DNA of 64,000 nt from assembly GCA_017979445.1 (NCBI GenBank), contig CM030718.1, positions 13,308,760 to 13,372,759 on the forward strand. The letters run 5' to 3'. This DNA is from Akebia trifoliata (Eukaryota; Streptophyta; Magnoliopsida; Ranunculales; Lardizabalaceae). The translations under genes were made by a program, and so were the position numbers. This document shows, piece after piece, positions 47,174 to 59,698 of the stretch. The stretch's first letter is position 1. The number at the start of each line of letters is the position of its first letter. The notes under the pieces were generated by a model. The model was not told where the DNA came from. It did not search any database and worked only from the letters and a program-made list of their open reading frames with translations.

Positions 47174-48512
47174 TGATGAGTAGGTTTTATACTTACGAAT
47201 TAATCACTTTTAAATATAATATTTTGTTGATTTTAAAGTCTTTTAGTTGTTTTTAGTTAAGTTTAGTTTATTTTATACTTTTTATGTGATTTTATGTTTT
47301 TATTTGATTTTTATGCTTATTTTACAGATTATGAACAATATGGAACATTGGGATGTTTGCATACGTTTAGGAGAAATTCTGGACTCAAATTTGTTCACTC
47401 TCAGAAGAAGGAAGCTAAGCATACAAGCTAGAATGTCTTCAAGCCGTAGCTTGATAGAAAACAAGGTCGTAGCGGGAATTCAAGAATGGCATAACATAAA
47501 TATTAAAATACAAGCCGCGCCATGATATATTGGGACGCCATGGTCTGCTTACGTTTTGAGCTTTACACGTTAATTTGTGGTGACTGAATTAGAGACGGAT
47601 TTTGGGACTCTTAAACCCTAATGACTCCATACATATAAATATGAAAGTTTAACCCTTATTCAGGGACAGAAGTTTTGGGGTTTTTCTTGGAGGCACAAGA
47701 TCGAGAAAGAGGACAAGAGCTGGAGATTCGACTTTTGAGTTTTATCTTTCTGAACTTTATCTCTTCTCTTGATATTTATAATCTCTAAGAATGGTTGAAT
47801 ACTTTTGTGATTTTATTTTATTTTCAATGATGAATTAATTTCTATTCTAAGGTTATAATGGAACCCATTCATGATATTTGATTAGTTTTATTTCTTTCTT
47901 CTTTGATTCCACATGTGATTGTTTATTTTATCCTATGTTTAATGCGATTTAATTAACTGGCCATTGATTGAATTGATTTGGTGAACCTTAATAATATCGA
48001 CAGAGTTATTTTGTGTTCATGACCTAGATATAGTAACATATGCTAATTTGAGATAGATATATACTCAAGTTGCGTGTGCATCCCTTATGAGAGCTTAGTC
48101 TTAATGAATTCTTCTTGATTTAATTCTCATAGACATATAGGGAGTTAGTTTAGAAGGGTATTTTTACATGACCATCGACAAAGGCTTGTAGAGAGTTTAG
48201 TATTCTTGGATGACAATTGTAGTGGATTAATTTATCATAGAAGGAAAGATAATCTAATTAAGTGGAGTGTTTGGGGGAAATTATAAACCTAGATTTTATC
48301 ATTCATTGATTTTAAATCTGCAAATTTATTTTCTCCGTTAGTTTTCTTGTTTAGTTTTAATTCCTATTTTTACTTTTGTTTGGATAAAATTAGAGTGAGA
48401 TAAATTGGTAATTAGCAATAGATTGGTATTTAGTCTCCGTGGGAACGATACTTTCTTATCACTTTATTACTTGTTTCGATACGTATACTTGCGTGCGTAA
48501 ATATAGACAACA
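47174..48512 (+). repeat. Athila 3' LTR (1339 bp)
   Basis: Near-identical partner of 20846-22182, from TGATGAGTAGG to TAGACAACA. TATAAATA occurs at about 47634. Confidence 0.95.
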
Positions 48513-49560
48513 ACTTCGACACCAAGTCGGATGTTTGAGAGACTCATTCAGCCCCTTCTCCTATCGACGCTACTACTCTTGAGGAGGTGTTTTCATTGCC
48601 TCTAAAGAGGCTAAGGAAGGGTGGCTTAACCCCATCCATTCCTACGAAGGTAGCTCATCCTAGGGAGAAGGAAGGGACTGTTGCCTATCCTTCCTCTTCT
48701 TCTACCCCTCTGTCTTCTGGCGAACGGTTGGGTTCAAGGGGTTCTGACCATTTTAGAACCCCTTGGTCTGTGACCTTCAGTTTATCGACCAACATTCTAC
48801 TTTCAACAACTCCTCGAGTTGCAAGGGCAATAATGGATGCCTCCTACCTCCCAAGGGATCTGGCCATAACGAGCTAGAGCTCCATTGATGACCCTTCAGG
48901 GTTTATCAACGACGTCTTCTGAGCTTTGGTAATGGTAAGCTTTTCTACCTTTTCCATCAATTGTCTATTTTTTGACCTTTTGCTAATTCATTATCTCTTG
49001 TAGGTTCAACATGGACTAACAAGGCTCAGACAATCCCAAGACAATGTTGTCTCGACGAAGGAAAAGGCTAAAGTATTTGGTTCGAAGCTGCTAAAAGAAA
49101 TAGACAGTTTTCGGGTTGAAAAATAAAAATGTGCAAGACAGATCTCGAGACTTCCAAGTCCGAGACCTTGAGACAGTAGCTTCGGGCTGAGGAAGCTGTC
49201 AAAGAAGCCTACATTTTGAAATAGGATTGAGACTCGGCACAAGTTAGGCTGGTGGGGATTGTTGCTGAGAAGGAAGAGAAAAAGGAAAAAGGCTTTGGCC
49301 AATCACATGGCTACCATCCAGAAGAAGGTTGACGATTTCGATGCTTGGTGGGAGAAGGCCTTAAACAAAATCAAAGCCCAGCTCGCCAAAACCAAAAAGG
49401 TTCTTGCTGATAAGGCCTTTCTTCCACCAATCCAAGCTACTACTTAGGAGACCACCTTTGTGGTGGTTTTGGGGGTGATCGATGATGAGGACGATCTTCC
49501 TACCGATTCTACCGCTTCAAGGACCGAGCTCCCAAGGAATGAAGCTGCAAGGATGCGCCG
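48513..49560 (+). pseudogene. PF04195-like transposon gene, 3' part
   Basis: Resumes the gene cut at 20845: DFDTKSDV, then ATTLEEVFSLPLKRLRKGG and a serine/proline-rich stretch to AITS. An intron with GTAAGC/TTGTAG borders (about 48935-49003) precedes VQHGLTRLRQSQDN, followed by a charged helical region (ATIQKKVDDFDAWWEKALNK) as in the coiled-coil tails of this family. The end reads VVVLGVIDDEDDLPTDSTAS. There are several stops (48562, 48877, 49124, 49447). Its similarity is lost near 49560. Confidence 0.6.
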
Positions 49561-49860
49561 ATTCATAGTTAAAGAATTATCAATAAATATGAAACTTCTA
49601 AATCAGAATATTATGATCACATGGTAAATTCCCAAATTAGAAAGTTACAAATAACACAAAATTTCCAAATTAGAGGATAACGTATAAAATATGAAATTTC
49701 TAAGTTGGAAAAATTATGAACACATGAAATTTTCAAATTAGAAAATTATAAATATGAACTTTCCAAAGTAGAAAAATGAATACAAAATTTCCAAATCAAC
49801 AAATCACATCGAATGTTAGGATTCATTGAATCGAACATTATTTATCCCTAATCATGAATA
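49561..49860. repeat. Degenerate short tandem repeat
   Basis: About seven loose copies of a unit near 35 bases containing AAATTTCCAAATTAGAAA and ATAAATATGAA. No coding potential. Confidence 0.55.
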
Positions 49861-51569
49861 ATTTCTAAGGCGGTTCAAGTTTTTATAGTAAAAAAAAAAT
49901 TTCAATCGAATTCAATTTTAACATATAAGAAATATCGACTTGACCATGATGATAATTAATTTTTTGCAAAAACAATATAAGCAATAATTTCATTAGTATA
50001 AGAAATAGAAAGAGAAGGAAATAAAAAACTTTCTCTACTATAGGTTACATTGTAATTGCAGTTCAAGAATAATATGATACAAAAACAAGATCAATGACAG
50101 TGAAATGCAAACGGATCGTCAAATAAAAAGAAAATAAATCATGGGAAAGGGTAAAAGAAAAAAATAAAATAATAAAATTAAACTCACCTCGAAAAGATTG
50201 CTACGGCGTAATTACTTCAGACTCAATTCAATGATAATTCGCAAGAATGGTTAAGATGCGTGTGAGGGAAGTGAAGATGGATGCTATGGCAAAATTTGTG
50301 GTTAGAGAGACGTCAAATAGAGAAGAGAAAATGATCACGATTATTGTTTGGAGTGTCAAAGATAAAAGAAGACCATGCTAGTTGTTTTAACAGAGTTGTT
50401 AGAAAGAGAAAAAGGTTGTGCTAGCTGCTGCAATAGAGGAGAAGGAGAAGGTGAGTTCGGTGAGTTCCTTGTTCTTTTTTGCTTCTTATACTTCTTCTTC
50501 TTTCCCTTTCTTTCTTTTTCTTATTGTTTTTGGGAGAATAGTTGAAGATAGAGAAAAGAAAAGGAGAATGTGGAGTATGGGGAGAGAGAGAACATGTAGC
50601 ACCTTCAAAACATGGAGAAAAGCCTCTTTTTATAATTTTTTTTTCTAAAAAAAACTCTTATTTTCACATTTTTTATTTTTATTTCAAACACTTTTTTATT
50701 GGTATTATTCTCTACATTCTTTGTAGAATAATGTGGGTAATGATCCCGTGTTATTCGTGTTTCGATAGTCCTCTATTTTAATTTTAATTCGATTGGTTAA
50801 TTGAATTTTGATTTTAATTCGATTAGTCGATTTAATTTTAATTTTGATTGGTTGATTAAATTTTGATTTTTGATTCAATTAGTTGAATGAATTTTAATTT
50901 TGAACTTCATTGGTTAATTTGATTAGTCAATTTAGTTCATTAGTCAATTGTAATCAATTAAAATTTTTAATGCGAGAATTTTCAAATTTTTTAGCTTTCT
51001 GATGCACGTAAATCTGTTGATAAATTTTTATCATAATTTCCTAAGAATGAAAGTCTCTAGGTAAAAATCGGACATCGAGGGGTCTTTTTTATGATTTCTA
51101 GTAAATTTCTCCATTTTTTGTTAATTTAAATTTTGTTAGACTCAAAATCATATTCTGATGGAAATGAAGGTACTTTCGTGTCTTTTTGGATGTACAAGAT
51201 TTATAAGGGGTATTTTCATCATTTTGTTAATTTTTATAAATTTTATGAATTTCGACGGGAGATTTCTTTCTGCCCTACGTGATTATTTCTAAGTCTCAAG
51301 ATCACATTTTCCTAGTATCGTGAGGTTTCTAGATTATCGAAATGTGTAGCGAACCTAAGCGTATGTGCTTGCTAAATCAATTGTAAGGTGTAGCAATCCT
51401 AAGTGTGTATAAACTTCTATCAAATCATAATGGATGAAAGGACTAAAAATAAGAAAATTTGGGAAATGTACTTTCCGATTTTTGAGTTATTTGAGTTCAT
51501 CATTAGGAATCCACTACAATCAGGTAACAAATTATCAAATTAGGCATATGCAAAAATAGAGTGTCTACA
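49861..51569 (-). repeat. Tat/Ogre-like LTR, left end not defined
   Basis: It ends on the plus strand at CAAAAATAGAGTGTCTACA, so on the minus strand it begins TGTAGACACTCTATTTTTGC like the Ogre LTRs. Order and wording inside (GTAACAAATTATCAAATTAGG, TTTCCTAGTATCGTGAGG, GTCGATTTAATTTTAATT) follow the LTR at 25262-27003 in diverged form; the AAAGATTGCTACGGCG near 50195 matches its GCGATAGCAAAG region. No internal element or target duplication was identified. Confidence 0.55.
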
Positions 51570-52749
51570 CTATATATTTAACGTCATGACTAACAGATTA
51601 TTCAATTCATTTTTCAAATGCACCACTATCAAAAAATTATGGGATTCACTAAAGAAAAAATATTTAATCGAAGAAAATATCAAAACATCTTAAAAAATTT
51701 CAAGTGGGTGCAATCATTTCCAAATTACCACCTAGTTAGAAAGGATATAGAAAAATTCTATTTCACACAAAGAATTTGCAAATTCTGAATAAGATTTTTA
51801 AAGATTTCAAAATAGAAGAAGAAAATAACATTAGAGATAGAAATGATGATCATTCTTAGCTTATGAAGTGATGTGGTATAGATAGAACTTCAATTTTATA
51901 ACCAAACTTGTGAAGGCACATGAGGGTTGAACACTGGGAAAGGGGTTAAAATCAAGTAGAAAGTAAGAAATTAATTCAAACCAAAATTATTAAAACTATT
52001 TTGTGTTTTTAAGTCATCAAAATAAAATCAAATATTATTGGAAATTAAATAAATAGAAAAAATTTAAAGTAAGAAATGAAGAGAAACTCCATTAGAGAAG
52101 GTTTCACCTAGAACAATTAAATCCAAGCTAATCTAGTTCCTATTCTCTTTTTAATTCAATCCTAAGGGGTTTGGTGTCTGTTAATTTCATATTTTGTCAA
52201 TCCTGAGACATATGTTGAGTGTTAGATCAATTTACCATTGAAGACTAGTGAAAATTCCTGTAAAACTGATCAACCGCACGTGCCTTGACAAAAAGCTCTA
52301 ATATATGTACACAAAGCCTAAGAGGTAATAAAACCATTTCCCAACACTTACAGGATTGATAAGTCGACCCATAGTGATTAAGCAAACTCCTTCCTCGCCC
52401 CGTTTTCTCATCAGAATTTTTGGGAACCGAAAATGGTCGTAGAGGGGACATTAGAGATTTGACTAACCTAAAACCATTTTCTGTCCTTGGTGTTTTTTTG
52501 GTGGCATTATATAGGTAATATCTAGCACACCTTCGAACCGTTTTACCATCGGCCTTCTCGAAAGTTCAATTTGACTCGAAAAAGCTAAAAAGGTATTTTG
52601 ATAATTTTATCCACTTATTCCATGACCACTTGGAGGTAGTTTGAGGATTTTCTACATAGTAATATCTATCAGATCCCCAAACGACATGCAAAGTAGAGCT
52701 GTCATTTGAAAGTTATAGCCAAAATACCCCCCTCCCAATGGCATTTTTG
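51570..52749. other. Unassigned, AT-rich
   Basis: No ORF of interest and no repeat seen. It is the left flank of the solo LTR that follows. Confidence 0.4.
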
Positions 52750-52754
52750 TAATT

Positions 52755-54023
52755 TGTGACATCCCGCCAAACGTTAACACAAATCCCATATCAAATCTCG
52801 AGGTACTAGGTGGCACCTCAAAATTTCGACATGGTCTCCTCTATTTATGTTAGCATTCCAATGCGATTCAACCTGTACCTAATAAAAAACATACAATCCT
52901 GCATATATACATACAAAATATAATATTAGTGGAAGCCTATATATATCTAATAACGTACGAAAGATCAAAGTATGAAAGAATAATCAGAATACAGGATTAT
53001 ACAAATATTTCTCACTCTAACAAAAATCCTAACACTCAAAACAAAATCAATTATTTTTGGACAATTGACACCACTAGGGGCTATAACCCCAATACTCACC
53101 AAGTAACGAACTCTGGCTCTCTATTTGACCCACCAAATGATTTTCACTCGTGCTCTATACCTGTCTCGTCAAGCTTCGGATCTAAAACTAAAAAAAAATG
53201 TAGAAGGAAAGGGTGGGTAACAATGGTTACCCAATAGGGAAGCAAACAATTTCTGTCAATAACCTCTCCTAACATGAACGAATAAATATACTGAATCATT
53301 TTAAAAATATATAGAATTTTACAGAAGAAACTACGATTTACTGGTACATATAATCAAAAATGAGCAACTAAACATTTTAAAACTAATATTACATCAACCA
53401 ACAGAACTCACTATAGTATTTTTTTTTATACAAATCTAGTTGATCAAATAGAAACATTAAACTTGCATTTCATTTTATATATTAAAATAAGGCAACATAT
53501 ACATAATACATATGGTGGAGTAGTGGAATTAGAGAGTTGGGATTCACAACTGGATCGCTCCCAGTCGAGACATGGTGTTACAATTCTTTATTGGCTTTTA
53601 GTTCATGATCTTGTGGCCGGTCGTTGTATTTACCACGTTTGATTGTCCATTTATCCGGCTCAGGCTGGCCGTTTGATGTGACCGTAAGCAATGGGTCTCT
53701 TTTCGATGTGTCAGAACGTTCGACTACTATAGATTGTTAGTGATCACTGACTAATCATTTTCGTCTATGCCTATCAGGCGTGCATGTGAATCCCAAATAT
53801 ACAAACCATTCGTATACGACCACATTTGCATTACAAGTTCACTGATAAATATAGAGAGGAATAAACTCAGATTTCAATTGTGACTCCACTCTCATACGCG
53901 TCCCATACCACGTATGAGCTTGGTGGTCCCTACCGTACATCCCAAGATAGTACACCACTCTGGATGATATGACGCACTATCCCTTCAAGCATTCACAGAC
54001 TCTTTAACAACTCACAAAATAGC

Positions 54024-54102
<79 letters not shown>

Positions 54103-55816
54103 TTCATTTGAAAACAAAAGAGAAATTAACAATACAAGGTTGAGAATAGATATCTAGTTTCCTACCATGCAAGTGTGACCAATCGGCCTAAAATAAATAA
54201 CAGAACGGAAAAGAAAACAGCGCCTCGCACTAACAGAAAGTAAATAAACATGAAACTAGCAACATTATTCATGGATATCCGTTCACCAACCTACACACAA
54301 CACAACAATGTGAAATGCAGACATCACCCCTCGGGTGTGACTCTGACATTTTACCATTTCATACCCTTTTTTCCTTTTTCGATTTTTTTTACTTTTTTCA
54401 ACATTTCAAACAAAATATCCACTTTTTGATATTCATCAACTAAATTTGAGTTCATTAAATATTAAATCATTTTTTTCAATTATGAAATTCATTTTCATCA
54501 ATAATATTGAAAAGGTACAACACTTAGATCAAAATGGGGTCCGAGTGGTGCACAAGACCCAACTGACAGAAATAACCCGTTAAAATATCCTACCCACGTA
54601 TAATTTGTTAAAAAATACAATTAAACATATCAAATATGCAAGTTCTGGCGTGAACTTGAAATAACCGATTAAATTATATATTTTTGGAAACTCATCACAA
54701 ATTTTTAATAAAAATCTAAATGAAATTTTCACAATCTGCGATTACTAATAGAAATTGAAAGTTCCTTACAATCTCTGTACGAAAGGATCGAAGCGCGTGC
54801 ATGGAAATCGAGACGAATGGTACGGAAATCGATATGGTTCAAAGTTCGAGATGGCTGATTTTCGAATCTAACCTGGTAGTTTCGAAGATCTCGACGCCGT
54901 TGTCTTTTCACCCTTCTGCGACGGAAGACGATTTGACCCCGAAACAGCGAAATTCGAGGTCAAAGTTTCCAAACCCCCATATATATATACAGCTGATTTT
55001 TGACGATACAGGTGAAAGAGAAAGTGAAATAGAAAGAGGTTGGATGGGTTTTGTAGAGAACGCAGCTGCGGATGTTTCTCCCTTCTGCGTTGGTCATCGA
55101 CGGCAAACCGTTTGCGAGGGATCTGAGGTGGAGGATCGAAGAAAAAATGAATTTTTTTTTAAAAAATGGGTTGGCTGATTTTGGGTCATTTAAAATGAAA
55201 GTGAATAGTGAAAAAATTTTAAAAATTTATTTATATGTATCTTGGGAAAAAATTGATATTTTGTCTATTGTTTCGATCGATCAAAACTTGACCGTCTGGA
55301 CTCCAAAACTGATAAATGGATACTCTATTTTACCTAATTTTTTATTCCAGATCTAATGGTGTGGTTAATTTCTACAAATTCTATCTCTAATACAAATTTA
55401 CATTTTTAGCCCGAGATGACTCCTAAAATTGACGTCATTTTTGTTTTTAACAATAATTCAACTTTCTGATCTCCAAAAATGACAAATAAATAGTCCATGT
55501 TCAATAATTTTTTGTCACGAACCCAATGGTGTAATCGAATCTTAATAATTCTTACTCTAATAAAAAGTCACTATTTTAGCCTATCCGACTCGGTAATCGA
55601 GGATTTTGTAACTTTTGTGTTCAGACTCGCATTTGAGCGTGCTTACATGCTAAAGTATATTTTTCGATCATTTTGAATCTAATGGCGAGGTTAGATTCCA
55701 TTAAAAATGATCAGAAATATCTTAAAGTTTTACCCCTATGTCTCACTTTCAAGATTTTCTCAAAATTCTAATATTTATTTTTCTCAAGATACGAATCGAG
55801 AACTCGGGGTTTTACA
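52755..55816 (-). mobile_element. Solo LTR, Tekay/Del-like family (3062 bp, minus)
   Basis: Flanked by the perfect 5-bp duplication TAATT (52750-52754 and 55817-55821). On the minus strand it begins TGTAAAACCCCGAG and ends GGCGGGATGTCACA. Blocks shared with 512-3048 in inverse order include TTTATCCRGCTCAGRCTGGCC (53652 against 2212) and GTTACYCACCCTWTCCTTC (53200 against 2633). No internal coding region, so a solo LTR. It carries an AT microsatellite. The ORFs at 54801-55356 belong to the LTR. Confidence 0.85.
54027..54099. repeat. (AT)n microsatellite, about 36 units
   Basis: A pure alternating AT run of about 73 bases inside the solo LTR. Such tracts vary rapidly in length. Confidence 0.95.
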
Positions 55817-56060
55817 TAATTAATCTGTTGACATCAGCAGCAACTGCCAAATAGAAGTGGTAGTCAGGTTCTAAAAATCGGTTCCACCAGTATAACTGTG
55901 GAGAGCTCGAAAATGACTTTAAAATGAGTTTTCTTGCTCATTTCTCGCATGGTTCCTTCCCTAAAGAAAGCCTAAACTATACTTCCATTCCCCCATGCTT
56001 TCTCTAGCTTGAATAGGCTCTACACTTAGTTCAAAAATATTCAACCTAAGCCTTTTCAAT

Positions 56061-56722
56061 TGTGGCACCCCGCCAAACGCTAACACGAAATCCTATGTCA
56101 GATCTCGAGACATTAGGTGGCATCTCGAAATTTTGACATGGTCTCCTCTGTTTATGTTAGCATTCCAAGGCGTTCAACCTGCACCTAATAGACGACATAC
56201 ATAATCCTGTATATATACATACAAAATATAATACAAGTGGAAGTCTATATACATCTAATAACGTACGATATATTAGAGTGCGGAAGAAGGAATTAATATA
56301 CAAGATTATACAAAAGTCATCGTTCTAACAAAAGTCCTAACGCTCAGGACAAAATCCATAAGACTACCTGGATGAGCGGATACCACTAGGGGGGTATAAC
56401 CCCAATACTCACCAAGTAATGGACTCTAGTCGTCTATCTGACCTACCAGATAGTCTTCACTCGTGTTCAACACCTGCCTTGCCAGTTCCGGATCTGAAAC
56501 TAAAAAAATGGAGAAGGAAAGGGTGAGTAACAATGGTTACCCAGTAGAGAAACAAATAATTTATGTCAATAACCTCTCCTAACATGAACGAATAAACATA
56601 CTGAATCATTTTAAAATATGTAAAATTTTATAAAAAAAAATTACGATTAACTGGTACATATAGCCAAGGATTAAAAACTAAACATTTTAAAACTCACATT
56701 ACATCGATCAACAGTATTTACT
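56061..56722 (-). mobile_element. Partial Tekay/Del-like LTR, cut by an Ogre LTR
   Basis: TGTGGCACCCCGCCAAACG at 56061 matches TGTGACATCCCGCCAAACG at 52755, and similarity continues (ACCTGCACCTAATAGACGAC, GGGTATAACCCCAATACTCACC, GAAAGGGTGAGTAACAATGG) to 56722. There an Ogre-type LTR begins. The remaining part would lie beyond the right edge or is lost. Confidence 0.8.
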
Positions 56723-57345
56723 TGTAGACACCCCATTTTTGCACTTGCCTGATTAATCAACTCATCAACTCTATCGCAACGATTCCCAATGATGGATGTT
56801 TATTCCAATATTTTATTTTGTTATCAGATATGTTTCAGAAATCCGAATGAGGTATCTCAAACTGACAAAACTGTAGAAACCGCGATACGATAGGAAAATA
56901 TAACCCTAGAAACATAGAAATCATCATCTTGCAGACAAAAAGAAGCTTTACGATAAAAATCACTAAAAAATGATCAAATTACTAAAATACCCCTAACCTC
57001 AAAACATCCTCGAATTGAAATGCAAACGTTCTCTTTAGGGGTAAAACGGTAATTTTACAATTTTAATAATTAAAAATCTAAAATTAATAAATAAAAATTA
57101 AATAATGTAAAGTGTAACATTAATAAAATTAATTTAAAAATTTGAACGAAAAAATCGATCAATCAGGCTTTCAGGCAAAATTGTTGATGGTTGCTAGGAT
57201 ATTTATTTAAGGATCCCTCCATTTGGAGGCCCAAAGAATTAAAAATATAATAAAAGAGGGTTCTCCAAAAATTAAAGTCAATCAAGTAAGACTAAAGTCA
57301 AGATATTAAAAGTCAACCAAGAAAGACTAAAGTCAAAGTAATCAA
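56723..57345 (+). mobile_element. Ogre-type LTR start, plus strand (first 620 bp)
   Basis: Begins TGTAGACACCCCATTTTTGC and follows the reverse complement of the LTR at 40225-41967 for about 620 bp, through repeated AGACTAAAGTCAA text. It then breaks into the gag of a minus-strand Tat element. The matching LTR end is at 63289-63349, followed by a primer site, so one plus-strand Ogre element was interrupted here; about 1 kb of its LTR is missing. Confidence 0.75.
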
Positions 57346-58742
57346 GTCAATCTCATGGGTAACCTGGTAAACACTCTATTTACTCGGTTAGGTCGTGCCT
57401 GCTGATTTTGCCCGTATAGTGGTGCCTGCTGTGCAATTGGTGGGGGATTTGCCCTGAATTGATTTTGAGGAGGAGGGTTCCACATTGGTGGTGCTGGTGC
57501 CCATGAAGTCGTCGGTGTTGGTGGTCTTGGGGCCGGTGGGGGAATGAAGAGGGGTTGGTTTGGCTGTATGTTATTGACCTGAGTTTCTTCCCTCTTCTTT
57601 CCTGGAGGAACTGGCTTTCTCTGAGGAGGGATTCCCGTTGTTGCCCCTAGACTCGTGAAATCGAAGATCAGACCGGTTCGGATTCCGTCTTCGACCCTAT
57701 CTGCCACTTGTACTAGATTCGAGAATGTGCCTGTGGTGTGTCCCACCAGATGAGTGTAGAAGGCATGCCCTAGTGTTGAGATGAACGTAGTATTCATCTC
57801 TTGTTCTGTCATTGCGGGCCTCACTTGTGAGGCAGATTCTCGCCATCTCTGGGCGTATTCCTTCACCGTTTCCCTCTGCTTTCTTGTCATTTTGGCCATG
57901 TCATTTCGATCTAGCCCTACATCAGTATTGAACCGGTAATTTTGCCAGAACATTTCGGCTAAGTCTTGCCAGTTCTTAATGAGTGAGTGATCTAGTCCAG
58001 AAAACCATTTGAGCGCCGGCCCGGTTAAGCTCCTTTGAAACAATTGTACCAACAATCTATCGTCCTCGCCGTACTGGCACATGGAACCACAATACAATTT
58101 CAGATGCGACAGCGGACACCCTATACCGTTATATTTTTCAAACTCCGGGCATTTGAACTTGGCCGGCAGTTGAGCATTAGGGTAGAAGCACAAATCCTTG
58201 AATCGGGTTCCGCTCATAGTGTTGAGACCTTTCATTCTCCTCATCTCTTCCTGTAGAGATTCGATCTGCTGCGCCAATTTTTCGTCTGTAGCTCTGTACT
58301 CGCATTCATCGTCGGGAATGATCACTGGGGGTGGTCGGTTCTGCGGAATATAAAGCGGGGGTCCTTGGTACTCTGGTACTGCCGGTGGCATCGTAGTCTG
58401 GGGTCCCTGCGGAGGTTGTTCGGGTAACTCTTGATTTGACCCGGATGCGTGCTGTTGTATTGTCTGTGCTTGTAGGATGCTGGCGTTGGCTAACACAGTA
58501 CTGACTATTTTTTCTTGCCTTTCGATTATCTTTAGTAACGCTGTTATCTGCGGGTCGATACCTGATGCTTCGGTCACCGGAGGTTGTGTTGGTTCGGAAG
58601 AACTCATGGCGACGGCGGATGATCGGAGAAAATAAGGAGGTACTTCCGGCTGCTTGTATTTCTTTCGTTTGGCCACCTGTGGGTACAGACAACCAAGTGT
58701 TACCATCTTATTCACAAAAAATGAGGATGCATGATGTTTCAT
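57342..58742 (-). pseudogene. Tat-clade gag, cut at its C-terminus
   Basis: An open frame of 466 codons from an ATG at 58742; MSSSEPTQPP at about 58606 may be the real start. It has a coiled/charged N-terminus (IIERQEKIVSTVLANAS), a proline-rich linker, then the gag core FKCPEFEKYNGIGCPLSHLK, RSLTGPALKWFSGLD, WQDLAEMFWQNYRFN, ETVKEYAQRWRESASQVRP and FSNLVQVADRVEDGI. A proline/glutamine tail ends FTRLPM, then enters the foreign Ogre LTR and stops. Gag assembles the particle that packages element RNA. Protease and pol are absent. The core itself shows no stop, so this copy decayed less than Athila. Confidence 0.85.
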
Positions 58743-58930
58743 TAGATCAGGTAAAGTTGTTTATTGTGCGTTTTTGACGAAGTGGTGATTGCTCGCTGCG
58801 GATCCTGTATCAACACGAAATTGGTAAAATATTTTACAAAAGGGTTACATCAGCACAGGACTGGCATCGACACGGAGTCGGCATCAACACGGAGTTGGCA
58901 TCAGCACTGAGCTGGCATCGGCACGGAGTC

Positions 58931-59351
58931 GGGAAAATATTTTGAAAAAGTAATTTCATCAGCACGGAGCTGGCATCGACACGGAGTCGGGAAAATACTT
59001 TGAAAAAGTAATTTCATCAGCACGGAGCTGGCATCGACACGGAGTCGGGGAAAATACTTTGAAAAAGTAATTTCATCATCACGGAGCTGGCATCGACACG
59101 GAGTCGGGAAAATATTTTGAAAAAGTAATTTCATCAGCACGGAGCTGGCATCGACACGGAGTCGGGAAAATATTTTGAAAAAGTGATTTCATCAGCACGG
59201 AGCTGGCATCGACACGGAGTCGGGAAATATTTTGAAAAAGTGATTTCATCAGCACAGAGCTGGCATCGACACGGAGTCGGGAAAATATTTTGAAAAAGTA
59301 ATTTCATCAGCACGGAGCTGGCATCGACACGGAGCCGGGAAAATATTTTCT
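58931..59351 (-). repeat. 58-bp minisatellite, about 7-8 units
   Basis: The unit GGGAAAATATTTTGAAAAAG...CACGGAGTC repeats with a period of 57-59 bases (58931, 58989, 59048, 59106, 59164, 59222, ...). A degenerate lead-in of CATCRRCACGGAG words covers 58848-58930. It is not CRISPR: there are no unique spacers. Confidence 0.93.
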
Positions 59352-59698
59352 GAGGTAAATCGAGTTGGAATAACTTATATTTGGTAGCCTCCAATTCAGT
59401 TCTATGAAATCATCGTCGGCCAGGCGGATCTCCAAGGAAGAGGCGGCGCACAATGGCACTCTTAAATCACCTTGTTCCCTGAATAGACGTGGTCTATCCC
59501 CCTCGTATCAACAGGGTAAGATCTTTCTAGGCACCGACTTTGATCAAGGACCGCAATTAGTGCTTTCTGAAATCCTTTGTTTTTTTGTTTTTTTTTTTTT
59601 TTTTGAATTCCCTTGGATTTGGTTGATTGGTTGTTATCTTTGCTATATCGTGAACTTGGTTTGACATTGGGTCTAGGTCCGGGTCTTAGGCCTAGTCA

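Larger units (their letters stand above)
20846..48512 (+). mobile_element. Athila-lineage Gypsy retrotransposon, split by an Ogre-like element
   Basis: LTRs at 20846-22182 and 47174-48512, a tRNA-Asp-type primer site, gag-protease-RT-RNase H-integrase on one frame, and a long 3' region with AAGTTTGGGGGTG tracts all fit Athila. About 11 kb belongs to it; the rest is the nested element 25262-41967. The flanks ACTCT and ACTTC agree only in the first three bases; the restored host frame suggests ACTTC was the target. Nine stops and one frameshift lie in the polyprotein. It is not autonomous. Confidence 0.93.

Noticed and set aside
47247..47525. ORF with MEHWDVCIRLGEILDS present twice (also at 21012)
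   Set aside because: It is in the R/U5 part of both Athila LTRs, differs in length between them and matches no family known to me.
54801..55356. Two ORFs in a less AT-rich patch
   Set aside because: Fully inside the solo LTR 52755-55816 and without known similarity.
58931..59351. Regular direct repeats resembling a CRISPR array
   Set aside because: Units are contiguous and without unique spacers, inside a plant retrotransposon leader.
58901..59394. Open frames with a repeated FSKYFPTPCRCQLRADEIT protein on the minus strand
   Set aside because: They are only a reading of the 58-bp minisatellite; the frame changes with unit-length variants and there is no start, context or family.
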